Program-made: the position numbers and the translations under genes
Shown: piece by piece, positions 1 through 8,022 of the stretch
Position numbering within the stretch: the stretch's first letter is position 1
How the letters are laid out: each line of letters starts with the position of its first letter
Source of the DNA: Desulfatibacillum sp.
Lineage (GTDB): Bacteria; Desulfobacterota; Desulfobacteria; Desulfobacterales; SpSt-501
DNA: 64,000 nucleotides
Assembly (NCBI GenBank): GCA_020725555.1
Contig: DYEU01000034.1
Location: forward strand, 124,001-188,000
Reading direction: 5' to 3'
The notes under the pieces: model-generated
The model's database searches: none
What the model saw: the letters and a program-made list of their open reading frames with translations, nothing else
Told to the model about the DNA's origin: nothing

Positions 1-210
1 CTGAACGATTCGGTCCTGCTCATCAACGCCGAGACCATCCAGTCGGTGGAGGCCAACCCCGACACCGTCATCACCTTCCTCAACCGCGACCGCCTGATCG
101 TGAAGGAACCCGCCGAGGAGGTGAGCCGCCGCATCCTGCGCTACCGCCGCGCCGTGAGCGAGCCGCCCCCCCCGGCGGGGGGGTGCGAAGCGCCCCCGCC
201 CGCCGCCTGA
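1..210 (+). CDS. flbD: FlbD/SwrD-family flagellar protein (5' end missing)
   Basis: The window opens inside this frame. The visible 69 residues carry the FlbD signature: the 'INAETIQSVEANPDTVITF' stretch at the start, then 'RLIVKEPAEEVSRRIL'. The family consists of short proteins encoded beside motA/motB and fliL in many flagellar clusters; their molecular role is poorly defined (linked to stator or flagellar power in Bacillus). The C-terminus is an unusual Pro/Ala-rich tail encoded by a C8 run followed by a G7 run. The start codon lies outside the window. Confidence 0.85.
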   Translation: MNDSVLLINAETIQSVEANPDTVITFLNRDRLIVKEPAEEVSRRILRYRRAVSEPPPPAGGCEAPPPAA

Positions 211-304
211 GGCGCCGGCGGGGGCCCTTGGGCCCGCAAGCGGCACGCCGCCCCGTCAAGCCCTTGACTCCGGGACGGGCGGGGCGGCTTTACGCCGCCG
301 CAGC

Positions 305-340
305 CGGCTTCCCGGGACGACCCGGGGGGAGCCGCTTTTT
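305..340 (+). terminator. intrinsic terminator after flbD
   Basis: CGGCTTCCCGGG pairs with CCCGGGGGGAGCCG around an ACGA loop, and CTTTTT follows directly. The stem is about 12 bp with one T-G wobble and a small bulge. It lies downstream of flbD and before the sigma-54 promoter of fliL, where an operon boundary is expected. Confidence 0.65.
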
Positions 341-377
341 GCGCCTATCCCGCCGTTCCCGGCCGTTTTCCCCTCCC

Positions 378-393
378 TGGCACAGTCCTTGCT
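378..393 (+). promoter_or_regulatory. sigma-54 promoter of the fliL operon
   Basis: TGGCAC-N5-TTGCT matches the sigma-54 -24/-12 consensus at every defined position with exact spacing. The transcription start should be near 404, about 85 bases before the fliL ATG. Sigma-54 control of the fliLMNOPQR-flhB block needs an enhancer-binding activator of the FleQ/FlrC/FlgR type. Confidence 0.88.
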
Positions 394-487
394 CATCTTC
401 CCTAGCGCAAGACGCCAAGCGCGCGGGCCTTTCCGGCCCCTGGGCCCGGGAGGGAAGGGCGGGACAACCCGCGGCGGAGGAACGGAC

Positions 488-955
488 ATGTCGAACAAGC
501 TCTTGACCATCCTGGTGGGGGTGCTCTTTCTCTTCGTCCTGGGGCTGGGCGGGGGTCTGTTTTTGATCTGGCAGAAGCTCGGCCACCTCCAGGGTGCGGG
601 CGATGCCGCCCAGGCCGCCGCCGAGGCCGAGAAGGCGAAGACCGAGCCGGCGGGGAAACTCGTCTCGCTCGAGACCTTCGTTGTCAATCTCGCCGACCCC
701 GGCGGGAACCGCTACCTCCGCGTCACCATGGATCTCGAGGTGAGCGGCGGAAAGGCGGCCGAGGAGGAGTTCGCCGCCCGCATCCCGCACCTGCGGGATG
801 CGGTGCTCATGATCCTGCCCACCAAGCGCTACGCCGACATCAGCACGACCGAGGGCAAGACCGCCATGCGCGAGGAGCTCGCCCAGGCCCTGAACGGGCT
901 TCTCGCCAAGGCCCGCGTGAACCGCATCTATTTCAAGGAATTCGTCATCCAGTAG
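488..955 (+). CDS. fliL: Flagellar basal body-associated protein FliL
   Basis: This 155-residue single-span inner-membrane protein forms rings around the stator and supports motor torque. A short cytoplasmic start is followed by one membrane helix (about residues 5-27), an Ala/Glu-rich linker, and the periplasmic FliL domain from about residue 55 ('LETFVVNLADPGGNRYLRV' and the terminal 'VNRIYFKEFVIQ'). The ATG at 488 follows GGAGG by 7 bases; an in-frame upstream ATG at 389 would overlap the sigma-54 promoter and is rejected. It is the first gene of the fliL-flhB operon. Confidence 0.96.
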   Translation: MSNKLLTILVGVLFLFVLGLGGGLFLIWQKLGHLQGAGDAAQAAAEAEKAKTEPAGKLVSLETFVVNLADPGGNRYLRVTMDLEVSGGKAAEEEFAARIPHLRDAVLMILPTKRYADISTTEGKTAMREELAQALNGLLAKARVNRIYFKEFVIQ

Positions 956-973
956 CCGGCCGCGAAACGCGCC

Positions 974-1960
974 ATGCCCGACCAGATCCTCAGCCAGGAA
1001 GAAATCGACGCCCTCCTCTCGGCGATGGACCGGGGGGACGTCGACCTCGAGCCCGCCAAGGGGGAAAGCGAGGCCAAGCCCTACAACCTGACCTCGCAGA
1101 ACATCATGCTGCGCGACCAGTTCAGCGCGCTCGAGGAGGTCTACGACAAGTTCGGGGCCCTGCTCACCGGTTCGCTCTCGGCCCTGCTGCAGCGCAGCGT
1201 CGAGGTCGCGTTCGTCTCCACCGAGATGGTGAAGTACCAGGAATGCATCAGCGCCTTTTCCGCGCCGACGAGCTTCATCATCTTCTCCATGGAGCCGCTC
1301 ATCGGCTCGGCGCTTCTGGCGATCGAGCCGAACCTCGTCTTTTCCCTGATCGACATGATGTTCGGCGGCAAGGGCAAGCCCCTCAACCGCGTGCGGGAGT
1401 TCACCGCGGTCGAGCAGCGCATGATCCTGCGCCTGGCGGGCGAGATTCTCGAGCAGCTGCAGCAGGCCTGGCGGCTCGTCCACCCCGTGACGATCGGCAT
1501 CAAGAAGACCGAGACCAAGCCCGACTACGTGCATCTGGTGTCCCCGCACGACATGATGGTCGTGATCGTCTTTTCCATCAAGAGCAAGGAGTACACGGGG
1601 AACCTGCATTTCTGCATCTCCTACCTGATGCTCGAGCCGATCAAGGACAAGCTCTCCCACAAGTACCTGCGCGAGCGGGACATCGAGAACACCTGGAGCC
1701 TCCCGCTGCAGCGGCTGATCCGCGAGGTGCCGGTGACGCTCGTCGCCGAGCTCGGCCGCACCCAGGCCACGATCGGCCGCATCCTGAGCCTCCAGGTGGA
1801 CGACGTGCTGATGCTGCCGACCGGGCCCGAGGACGCGATCGTCCTCAGCATCGATCACGTGCCCAAATACCTGGCGTACCCCGGGGTGATGAAGGGCAAC
1901 CGGGCCGTTGAGATCGCATCCCGGATCCTGCCCCCGGGGGAAGGCGAGGCGCACCCATGA
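974..1960 (+). CDS. fliM: Flagellar motor switch protein FliM
   Basis: FliM (328 aa) is the central C-ring protein that receives CheY-P and sets rotation direction. The N-terminal CheY-binding helix 'ILSQEEIDALLSAM' is intact (about residues 5-18). A CheC-like middle domain and a C-terminal SpoA (FliN-like) domain follow. Length matches the family. Its last codons overlap the fliN start by 4 bases (ATGA), indicating translational coupling. Presence of the CheY-binding motif fits the cheY at 22439. Confidence 0.98.
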   Translation: MPDQILSQEEIDALLSAMDRGDVDLEPAKGESEAKPYNLTSQNIMLRDQFSALEEVYDKFGALLTGSLSALLQRSVEVAFVSTEMVKYQECISAFSAPTSFIIFSMEPLIGSALLAIEPNLVFSLIDMMFGGKGKPLNRVREFTAVEQRMILRLAGEILEQLQQAWRLVHPVTIGIKKTETKPDYVHLVSPHDMMVVIVFSIKSKEYTGNLHFCISYLMLEPIKDKLSHKYLRERDIENTWSLPLQRLIREVPVTLVAELGRTQATIGRILSLQVDDVLMLPTGPEDAIVLSIDHVPKYLAYPGVMKGNRAVEIASRILPPGEGEAHP

Positions 1961-2295
1961 CCACGGCGAACGAAACCCGGCCGCCCGCCGACGGCGGCGC
2001 GGCCTCCCCTTCCCCGGGCGCCGGCGCCCCGGTTGCGGGGAACATGGAGTTCATCCTGGACATCCCTCTCGAGGTGACCGTCGAGCTCGGGCGGACGAAG
2101 CTCCTGGTCCACGAGCTCCTCAAGCTCGGCCAGGGGTCGGTGATCGAGCTGACCAAGCTCGCCGGCGAGACCCTAGATGTCCTCGCCAACCAGAAGCTGA
2201 TCGCCCGCGGGGAGGCCGTGGTCGTGAACGAGAAGTTCGGCGTGCGCCTGACCGAGGTGGTGAGCCCCATGGAGCGGATCGAGAGGCTGCGATGA
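1957..2295 (+). CDS. fliN: Flagellar motor switch protein FliN
   Basis: FliN (112 aa) forms the lower C-ring with FliM and helps dock export substrates. A Pro/Ala-rich head (about residues 1-28) precedes a standard SpoA domain: 'LDIPLEVTVELGRTKLLVHE', 'VIELTKLAGETLDVLANQKL' and 'ARGEAVVVNEKFGVRLTEV'. It overlaps fliM by 4 bases, and its stop overlaps the fliO start at 2292. Confidence 0.98.
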   Translation: MTTANETRPPADGGAASPSPGAGAPVAGNMEFILDIPLEVTVELGRTKLLVHELLKLGQGSVIELTKLAGETLDVLANQKLIARGEAVVVNEKFGVRLTEVVSPMERIERLR

Positions 2296-2666
2296 GCGCC
2301 GCACCCGACTTCTGGCCCTCGGCCCTCAAGATGCTCGCCTCCCTTGCCCTCGTCCTGGGAGGGCTGCTCGGCGTCCTCGCCCTGTTGCGCCGCCGGGTCC
2401 GCGAGCGCGCGGCGGGCTCCCCCGGCGGGCTGCTGCGCGTCGCGGCCTCGCAGCCGCTCGGCGTGAAGCACCGCGTGGTCCTGCTCGAGGCGCCCGGCTG
2501 CGCGCTCGTCGTCGGCGTTTCCCCGGAGCAGGTCTCGCTTCTGGCGCGCCTCGAGGAGCCCGAGGTGCTCGAGCGCATCCGCGCCCAGCCCCCGGCCGAG
2601 GCCGCTTCCTTTTTCGAGCACCTCTCGCGGGTGACCGCGGGCTGGCGGGGGGGAGGCGGGGCATGA
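2292..2666 (+). CDS. fliO: Flagellar biosynthesis protein FliO
   Basis: This 124-residue protein has one membrane helix near the N-terminus (about residues 10-32), followed by a basic 'LLRRRVRERA' and a small cytoplasmic FliO domain ('LGVKHRVVLLEAPGCALVVGVS'). FliO assists FliP assembly in the export gate. The ATG overlaps the fliN stop, and its own end overlaps the fliP start by 4 bases. Confidence 0.9.
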   Translation: MSAAPDFWPSALKMLASLALVLGGLLGVLALLRRRVRERAAGSPGGLLRVAASQPLGVKHRVVLLEAPGCALVVGVSPEQVSLLARLEEPEVLERIRAQPPAEAASFFEHLSRVTAGWRGGGGA

Positions 2667-3415
2667 AGGCGGCCTTGCGGGTGCTGCCCGCCCTGTTCCC
2701 GCTTCTTCTCCCGGCCGCGGCCGCGGCCGCATCCCCGCCGGTCGCCCCCGCCCTGAGCCTGGGGGTGGGGGCGGCGGACGACCCGGCGCGCACCACCGTC
2801 GTCATGCAGATCTTCCTGCTGATGACGGTCCTGTCGCTCGCCCCGGCGCTGCTCATCCTGCTGACCTCCTTCACGCGCCTGGTGATCGTCCTTTCGCTCG
2901 TGCGGCGCGCCCTCGGCACGATGCAGCTGCCGAGCAACCAGATCGTGATCGGGCTGGCGCTCTTTCTCACGGCCTTCATCATGACGCCCGTCTGGCAGCA
3001 GGTGAACCGCGAGGCGCTCCGGCCCTACCTGGACCGGGAGATCAGCGGCGAGGCCGCCCTCGAGCGGGCCGCGGTGCCGCTTCGCGAGTTCATGTTCCGC
3101 CAGACGCGGGAGAAGGACCTCGCGCTCTTCGTCGAGATCGCCGGCCTGGAGCGGCCCCGCAACCGCGCGGAGGTGCCCACGAGCGTCCTCATCCCGGCCT
3201 TCGTCATCAGCGAGGTGAAGACCGCCTTCGAGATCGGGCTGCTGCTCTACGTCCCGTTTCTCATCGTCGACATGGTCGTCGCCGCGGTGCTCCTCTCCAT
3301 GGGGATGATGATGCTGCCGCCGGTGATGGTGTCGCTGCCCTTCAAGCTGCTGCTCTTCGTCCTGGCCGACGGCTGGTACCTCCTGGTCGGCTCGCTGGTG
3401 AGAAGCTTCTCGTGA
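2663..3415 (+). CDS. fliP: Flagellar export gate protein FliP
   Basis: FliP (250 aa) forms the core of the type III export gate with FliQ and FliR. An N-terminal signal peptide (about 1-24) precedes the FliP domain, including 'LTSFTRLVIVLSLVRRALG', 'LPSNQIVIGLALFLTAFIM' and 'VLIPAFVISEVKTAFEIG'. The C-terminal membrane segments contain the Met-rich 'LLSMGMMMLPP' that lines the closed gate. The start overlaps fliO. Confidence 0.98.
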   Translation: MKAALRVLPALFPLLLPAAAAAASPPVAPALSLGVGAADDPARTTVVMQIFLLMTVLSLAPALLILLTSFTRLVIVLSLVRRALGTMQLPSNQIVIGLALFLTAFIMTPVWQQVNREALRPYLDREISGEAALERAAVPLREFMFRQTREKDLALFVEIAGLERPRNRAEVPTSVLIPAFVISEVKTAFEIGLLLYVPFLIVDMVVAAVLLSMGMMMLPPVMVSLPFKLLLFVLADGWYLLVGSLVRSFS

Positions 3416-3431
3416 ACGGGGGGAGGGGGCG

Positions 3432-3701
3432 ATGACGGCCGATTTCCTGACCGGCTTCTTCTACGAGGCGATCCAGGTGACGATCCTTCTTGCTGCGCCG
3501 ATGCTGGTCGCGGGGCTCGTCGTGGGCCTCCTGGTGAGCATCTTCCAGTCGGTGACTTCGATCAACGAGATGACCCTCACCTTCATCCCGAAGATGCTCG
3601 CCGTGGCCGCCGCGCTGATCTTCTTTTTCCCCTGGATGATGCAGACGCTGGTCGGCTTCACCGAGCGGATCTTCCTGGGGATGAACCAGTTCATCCGCTG
3701 A
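3432..3701 (+). CDS. fliQ: Flagellar export gate protein FliQ
   Basis: FliQ (89 aa) is a two-helix membrane protein of the FliPQR gate. The family hallmark 'LVVGLLVSIFQSVTSINEMT' is present (about 34-53), followed by 'LTFIPKMLAV' and a second hydrophobic segment. The ATG at 3432 has a GGGGGAGGGGG-like purine tract upstream. It lies between fliP and fliR as in most bacteria. Confidence 0.98.
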   Translation: MTADFLTGFFYEAIQVTILLAAPMLVAGLVVGLLVSIFQSVTSINEMTLTFIPKMLAVAAALIFFFPWMMQTLVGFTERIFLGMNQFIR

Positions 3702-3717
3702 GTGCCGCGGGCGGGCC

Positions 3718-4488
3718 ATGCTGACGATCTCGCTCACGCTCGCCGAGCTGCAGGGGTTCCTGCTCGTCTTCCTGCGGACGGGGGCGTTTCTCCTGGCGAT
3801 CCCTTTCTGGAACGGCGCGGGGCTGCCCGTGCTCTTCCGGGTCGGCTTTGCGCTGGCCGCGAGCCTGCTCCTTGCGCCGCGCCTGGGGCCGGGGGCGCTG
3901 CCCTTCGCCGCGGATGTCTTACGGCTCGGGGTCGCCGCCGCGGGCGAGGTGATGGTGGGGCTGCTCGCCGGCGTGGCGATCCGGGTGATCTTCGAGGCCG
4001 TCCAGCTCGCGGGGGAGCTCGCCGGCTACCAGATGGGGCTGGCGATCGCCGAGGTGCTCGACCCCACGACCGAGGACCAGGTCCCGCTGCTCGGGCAGTT
4101 TCTCTCCCTGGTCGCCACCCTGGTGTTTCTTGCGACCCACGGGCACCACGCCCTCATCCGCACCCTGACCGAGAGCTTCACGATCCTGCCGCCGAACGGC
4201 TTCCACGCCGAGGCGGCGACGATCGACCGGCTGGCCCGGCTCACGGCCGAGGTCTTCGGCAACGGCCTGCGGGCCGCCGCGCCGGTCGTCGTCGCCCTCG
4301 TGCTCGCCACCGTGGCCTTCGGCGTGGTCGCCCGCACCGTGCCTCAGATGAACATCTTCGTGGTCTCGCTCCCGCTCAACATCGCCCTCGGCCTCGTGCT
4401 GCTGGGGCTCACCCTGCCGCATCTCGTCGGCTACCTCGCGGAGCTCTTCGCCGGCGCGCCGCGCCACATGCTCCAGCTTTTGCGCTAG
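3718..4488 (+). CDS. fliR: Flagellar export gate protein FliR
   Basis: FliR (256 aa) is the single-copy gate subunit of the FliP5Q4R1 complex. The sequence is largely hydrophobic, with several membrane segments and the conserved 'VMVGLLAGVAIRVIFEAVQLAGE' region (about 78-100), 'GYQMGLAIAEVLDPTTE', and the terminal 'MNIFVVSLPLNIALGL'. It follows fliQ by 16 bases and precedes flhB by 9. Confidence 0.97.
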   Translation: MLTISLTLAELQGFLLVFLRTGAFLLAIPFWNGAGLPVLFRVGFALAASLLLAPRLGPGALPFAADVLRLGVAAAGEVMVGLLAGVAIRVIFEAVQLAGELAGYQMGLAIAEVLDPTTEDQVPLLGQFLSLVATLVFLATHGHHALIRTLTESFTILPPNGFHAEAATIDRLARLTAEVFGNGLRAAAPVVVALVLATVAFGVVARTVPQMNIFVVSLPLNIALGLVLLGLTLPHLVGYLAELFAGAPRHMLQLLR

Positions 4489-4497
4489 GAAAGGGCC

Positions 4498-5571
4498 ATG
4501 GCCGAGACCGCGGGCCAGGAGCGTACCGAGCGCGCGACGGCCAAACGGCGCCAGGAAGCCCGCCGCCGCGGCCAGGTGGCCTTGAGCCGCGAGATCCCCT
4601 CGACCCTCATGCTCTTCACCCTGCTCGGCGTCCTGGGGCTCGGCGGGAGAGATCTCCTCGAGCGCGCGACCCGTCTCGTCGCCGGGATCTACGCCCGGCT
4701 GCACGCGCTGCGCCTGGAGCGCGTGGAAGACGCCTCCGCCCTCCTGACCGAGCTTGCGGCCGAGGTGTTCGCGCTGTTGCTGCCGGTTTGTCTCCCCCTG
4801 CTCGCCGCGGGGTTTCTCGGCAACGTCTTCCAGATCGGGTTCGAAGCCCACGCCGAGGCCCTCCAGCCCCGCTGGTCGAAGCTGAACCCCATAGCCGGCC
4901 TGAAGCGGATCTTCTCGCTGCGCGGCGCCGTCGAGCTCGCCAAGTCGGTGGTCAAGATCGTTCTCGTGGGGTCGGTCGCGGGGGCGGTCGTCTGGGGCCT
5001 GCGCGAGGAGCTGCCGACCCTCGTGCGCCTCGACCTCGGCTCGGTCTGGGGCTTTGCGGCCGAGGCGACGCTGCGTATCCTGCTCTTCTCCGGCGTCGCC
5101 ATGACGCTCCTGGCCGCTCTCGACACGCTCTACCAGCGCTGGCAATACGAGGAAAGCCTCAAGATGACCAAGCAGGAGGTCAAGGACGAACGCAAGCAGG
5201 CCGAGGGCGACCCGGCCGTGAAGGCGCGCATCCGCAGCATCCAGCGCCAGGTCGCCTACCGGCGCATGATGGCCGAGGTCCCGCGGGCCGACGTCGTGGT
5301 CACCAACCCCACCCATCTCGCGATCGCCCTGCGTTTCGACCCCCAGGTCATGGCGGCCCCGCGCGTGGTCGCCAAGGGCGCCGACCACGTCGCCGAGCGC
5401 ATCCGGGAGATCGCCTCCGAGCACGGCGTGCCGATCGTCGAAAACCGACCGCTCGCGCAGTCCCTTTTCCGCCTAACCGACATCGGCGACACGATCCCGG
5501 TCGAGCTCTACCGCGCCGTGGCCGAGGTGCTGGCCTACGTCTACCGCCTGAAGGGCCGCCGGCGTCCCTGA
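4498..5571 (+). CDS. flhB: Flagellar export switch protein FlhB
   Basis: FlhB (357 aa) switches export specificity from rod/hook to filament substrates. A basic N-terminus ('ERTERATAKRRQEARRRGQV') is followed by four membrane segments and the cytoplasmic domain. The autocleavage site NPTH is intact at residues 270-273 in 'VVVTNPTHLAIALRFD'. The C-terminal 'IVENRPLAQSLFRL' helix is standard. It ends the fliL operon; a 339-base gap with its own sigma-54 element separates it from flhA. Confidence 0.98.
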   Translation: MAETAGQERTERATAKRRQEARRRGQVALSREIPSTLMLFTLLGVLGLGGRDLLERATRLVAGIYARLHALRLERVEDASALLTELAAEVFALLLPVCLPLLAAGFLGNVFQIGFEAHAEALQPRWSKLNPIAGLKRIFSLRGAVELAKSVVKIVLVGSVAGAVVWGLREELPTLVRLDLGSVWGFAAEATLRILLFSGVAMTLLAALDTLYQRWQYEESLKMTKQEVKDERKQAEGDPAVKARIRSIQRQVAYRRMMAEVPRADVVVTNPTHLAIALRFDPQVMAAPRVVAKGADHVAERIREIASEHGVPIVENRPLAQSLFRLTDIGDTIPVELYRAVAEVLAYVYRLKGRRRP

Positions 5572-5625
5572 ACGGGCCCCCGCATCCGCCCCCGCAGCCT
5601 TCGTCAGGGCCCCGGCGGCCAGCGC

Positions 5626-5641
5626 CGACAAAAAATTGTCG
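5626..5641. repeat. inverted repeat CGACAA-AAAA-TTGTCG
   Basis: This is a perfect 6-bp palindrome around an A4 loop in the flhB-flhA gap, AT-rich against its surroundings. There is no T tract on either side, so it is more likely a protein-binding site or weak hairpin than a terminator. Confidence 0.5.
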
Positions 5642-5844
5642 CCGGCGCCGGTGGGTCTCCCCGGCCGGGGATCGGAACCTCGCGGCCTCCACCGCCGCTT
5701 GGGCGTGGCGGGGGAGCGGATCCCCCAGATCTTGGGTGGGATAAGCCGGGTTTCCCGAAGGGCGATGTCGGGATCGACACATCCACAAGAAATTCCAACG
5801 CCGGCGCCCGTGCCGCGGCCGTGCCGCGGCCGGGCTCGGATGCG

Positions 5845-5860
5845 CGGCATGGAAAATGCA
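5845..5860 (+). promoter_or_regulatory. sigma-54 promoter of the flhA operon
   Basis: CGGCATG-N4-ATGCA keeps the invariant GG and GC at exact -24/-12 spacing (GGCATG, four bases, ATGC) with 12 of 14 core positions matching. The start point would be near 5871, 40 bases before the flhA ATG. It lets flhA-flhF-flhG-fliA be transcribed separately from the fliL operon. Confidence 0.68.
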
Positions 5861-5910
5861 CAAACCAGTGGCCTGATGCGACGGAGCGATCCTGAACGGA
5901 AACGGCGGTC

Positions 5911-8022
5911 ATGACGGCACTGGAGGCGACCCCCCTGCGCGCGGCGCTGCCGCGGATCTTCAAAGGCTCGGACTTCGGCCTCGGAGCGGCCGTGGTGGGG
6001 ACCCTCGTCTTCATGGTGATCCCGCTTCCGCCCTTCGTCCTCGACCTCCTGCTTTCCTTCAGCATCACGCTCGCGCTGGTCATCCTGCTGGTCTCGATGT
6101 ACGTCCAGAAGCCTCTTGAGTTCTCCGTCTTTCCCTCGGTCCTGCTTTTGGCAACACTCTTCCGGCTCACCCTCAACATCGCCACCACGCGCGCGATCCT
6201 GTTGAACGGCCACGAGGGGGCCGCGGCGGCCGGAAACCTCATCCGGTCCTTCGGCGGCTTCGTGGTCGGCGGCAACTACGTGGTCGGCCTCATCGTCTTT
6301 GCGATCCTCGTGGTCATCAACTTCGCGGTGATCACCAAGGGCGCCGGCCGCATCGCCGAGGTCGCCGCGCGCTTCACCCTCGATGCCATGCCCGGCAAGC
6401 AGATGAGCATCGACGCCGACCTGAACGCCGGGTTCATCACCGAGCAGGAGGCGCGCGAGCGCCGGGAGCGGCTCGCGCGCGAGGCCGAATACTACGGCGC
6501 CATGGACGGCGCCAACAAGTTCGTCCGCGGCGATGCCGTGGCGGGCATCCTGATCACCCTGATCAACATCTTCGGGGGGCTGGCGATCGGGGTCTTTCAA
6601 AAAGGGATGGGCTTTTCGGCCGCCGCGCAGAACTACACCGTGCTCACGGTGGGCGACGGGCTGGTGTCGCAGATCCCGGCGCTCGTGATTTCGACCGCGG
6701 CCGGCATCATCGTCAGCCGGGCGGGGAACGAATCGAGCCTGGGCGGCGAGATGGCCTCCCAGATCCTCTTCCACCCCCGGCCGCTCGGCATGGCCGCGGC
6801 CGTCCTCTTCGGGTTCGCCCTGGTGCCGGGTCTGCCGACGCTGCCCCTGCTCACCCTGTCCGCCGGCTCGGGCCTGCTCGCCTGGAAGCTCGCGGCCGCG
6901 CAGAAGGGGGCCGCGCTCGCCGCCGCCGAGGAGCGCGCCGCCGCTTCCGCCGCGCCTGCCGCGGAGGCCTTCACCGCGCCCCCGCCGGTCGACGTGCTCG
7001 CCGTCGAGGTCGGCTACGGCCTGATCCCCCTCGTCGATGCCCGCCAGAACGGCGAGCTCCTCGAGCGCATCAAGGCGATCCGCCGCCAGCTGGCGCTCGA
7101 GCTGGGGGTGGTGCTGCCCCCGGTGCACATCCAGGACAACATGCAGCTCAACCCCGGCGAGTACCTCATCCTGCTCAAAGGCAACGAGGTCGCCCGCGCC
7201 GAGCTGATGCCGCAGTTCCACCTGGCCCTCAACCCCGGCGGCGCCGAGGGCGAGCTCGATGGGGTCGCGACCCGCGAGCCGACCTACGGCCTGCCCGCGA
7301 CCTGGATCCGCGAGTCCGCCCGGGAGGCCGCCCTCGCGCAGGGCTACACCGTCGTCGACGCCGTGACGGTGCTCACGACGCACTTCTCGGAGACGATCCG
7401 GCGCCATGCCCACGAGCTGCTCGGGCGGCAGGACGTCCAGCGCATGCTCGAGCCCCTGCGGCAGTCGCACCCCAAGGTGGTGGAGGAGCTCGTCCCCAAC
7501 CTGCTCTCTTTAGGCGCGGTGGTGCGGGTGCTCCAGAACCTGCTTCGGGAGCAGGTTCCGATCCGCGACCTGCTGCAGATCCTGGAAACGCTTGCCGACT
7601 GGGCGCCCGTCACCAAGGACACCGACGCCCTGACCGAGCACGTGCGCCGGGCGCTCGGCCGGACGATCACCCGCCTGCACGCCTCGGCCGACGGCACGAT
7701 CACGGCCATCACCCTGGGCGCCGACACCGAGCAGGCGCTGCTCGAGGCCCTGCAGCGCGGGGAGGCGGGCCGGGTTTTGGCGATCGACCCCGGGACGGCC
7801 AAGCGCATGATGAACAGCCTGGGGCGCCAGATCGAGCGCGCGGCCGCCCGCAACGTGCAGCCGGTCGTGCTTTGCTCGGCGGCGGTGCGGCCGGCCTTCA
7901 AGCGGCTGGTCGACCGCTTCCTGCCCAACCTGAGTGTCCTCTCCTACGAGGAGATCCTGAACACCGTGGAGATCCGTTCGATCGGATCGGTGGAGTTGAG
8001 CGATGCGCATGAAGCGATTTGA
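5911..8022 (+). CDS. flhA: Flagellar export apparatus protein FlhA
   Basis: FlhA (703 aa) is the export-gate protein that couples proton flow to secretion and docks chaperone-substrate pairs. The first half holds about eight membrane segments, with the FHIPEP signature region 'FTLDAMPGKQMSIDADLNAG' and 'FVRGDAVAGILITLINIFGG'. An Ala-rich linker (about 330-360) leads to the cytoplasmic C domain. Length is typical. The last 20 bases overlap the flhF start. Confidence 0.98.
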   Translation: MTALEATPLRAALPRIFKGSDFGLGAAVVGTLVFMVIPLPPFVLDLLLSFSITLALVILLVSMYVQKPLEFSVFPSVLLLATLFRLTLNIATTRAILLNGHEGAAAAGNLIRSFGGFVVGGNYVVGLIVFAILVVINFAVITKGAGRIAEVAARFTLDAMPGKQMSIDADLNAGFITEQEARERRERLAREAEYYGAMDGANKFVRGDAVAGILITLINIFGGLAIGVFQKGMGFSAAAQNYTVLTVGDGLVSQIPALVISTAAGIIVSRAGNESSLGGEMASQILFHPRPLGMAAAVLFGFALVPGLPTLPLLTLSAGSGLLAWKLAAAQKGAALAAAEERAAASAAPAAEAFTAPPPVDVLAVEVGYGLIPLVDARQNGELLERIKAIRRQLALELGVVLPPVHIQDNMQLNPGEYLILLKGNEVARAELMPQFHLALNPGGAEGELDGVATREPTYGLPATWIRESAREAALAQGYTVVDAVTVLTTHFSETIRRHAHELLGRQDVQRMLEPLRQSHPKVVEELVPNLLSLGAVVRVLQNLLREQVPIRDLLQILETLADWAPVTKDTDALTEHVRRALGRTITRLHASADGTITAITLGADTEQALLEALQRGEAGRVLAIDPGTAKRMMNSLGRQIERAAARNVQPVVLCSAAVRPAFKRLVDRFLPNLSVLSYEEILNTVEIRSIGSVELSDAHEAI

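Larger units (their letters stand above)
211..487. other. flbD-fliL intergenic region
   Basis: This 277-base stretch has no credible gene. It holds a GC-rich inverted repeat (247-257 with 274-288), an intrinsic terminator (305-340), a sigma-54 promoter (378-393) and the fliL ribosome-binding site GGAGG at about 476-480. Confidence 0.7.
5572..5910. other. flhB-flhA intergenic region
   Basis: This 339-base leader has no convincing gene; the short frames here have no ribosome-binding site or family signature. It holds a 6-bp inverted repeat at 5626-5641, a tandem GTGCCGCGGCC duplication at about 5811-5832, and a sigma-54 element at 5845-5860. I looked for a c-di-GMP-I aptamer core because flhA leaders can be regulated, and did not see one. 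Confidence 0.6.

Noticed and set aside
247-288. GC-rich inverted repeat downstream of flbD as a terminator
   Set aside because: It has a long loop and no T tract; the hairpin at 305-340 with T5 is the better terminator.
290-1954. Long minus-strand open frame (554 codons) opposite fliL and fliM
   Set aside because: It is antisense to two certain flagellar genes, is His/Asp/Gly-rich as expected of reverse frames in high-GC DNA, and has no domain signature.
5572-5910. Possible riboswitch in the flhA leader
   Set aside because: I searched for a c-di-GMP-I type core and pairing elements and found none; the sigma-54 element explains the region better.
5636-5914. Short plus-strand frame before flhA
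   Set aside because: No ribosome-binding site, no recognisable product, and it contains the sigma-54 promoter.
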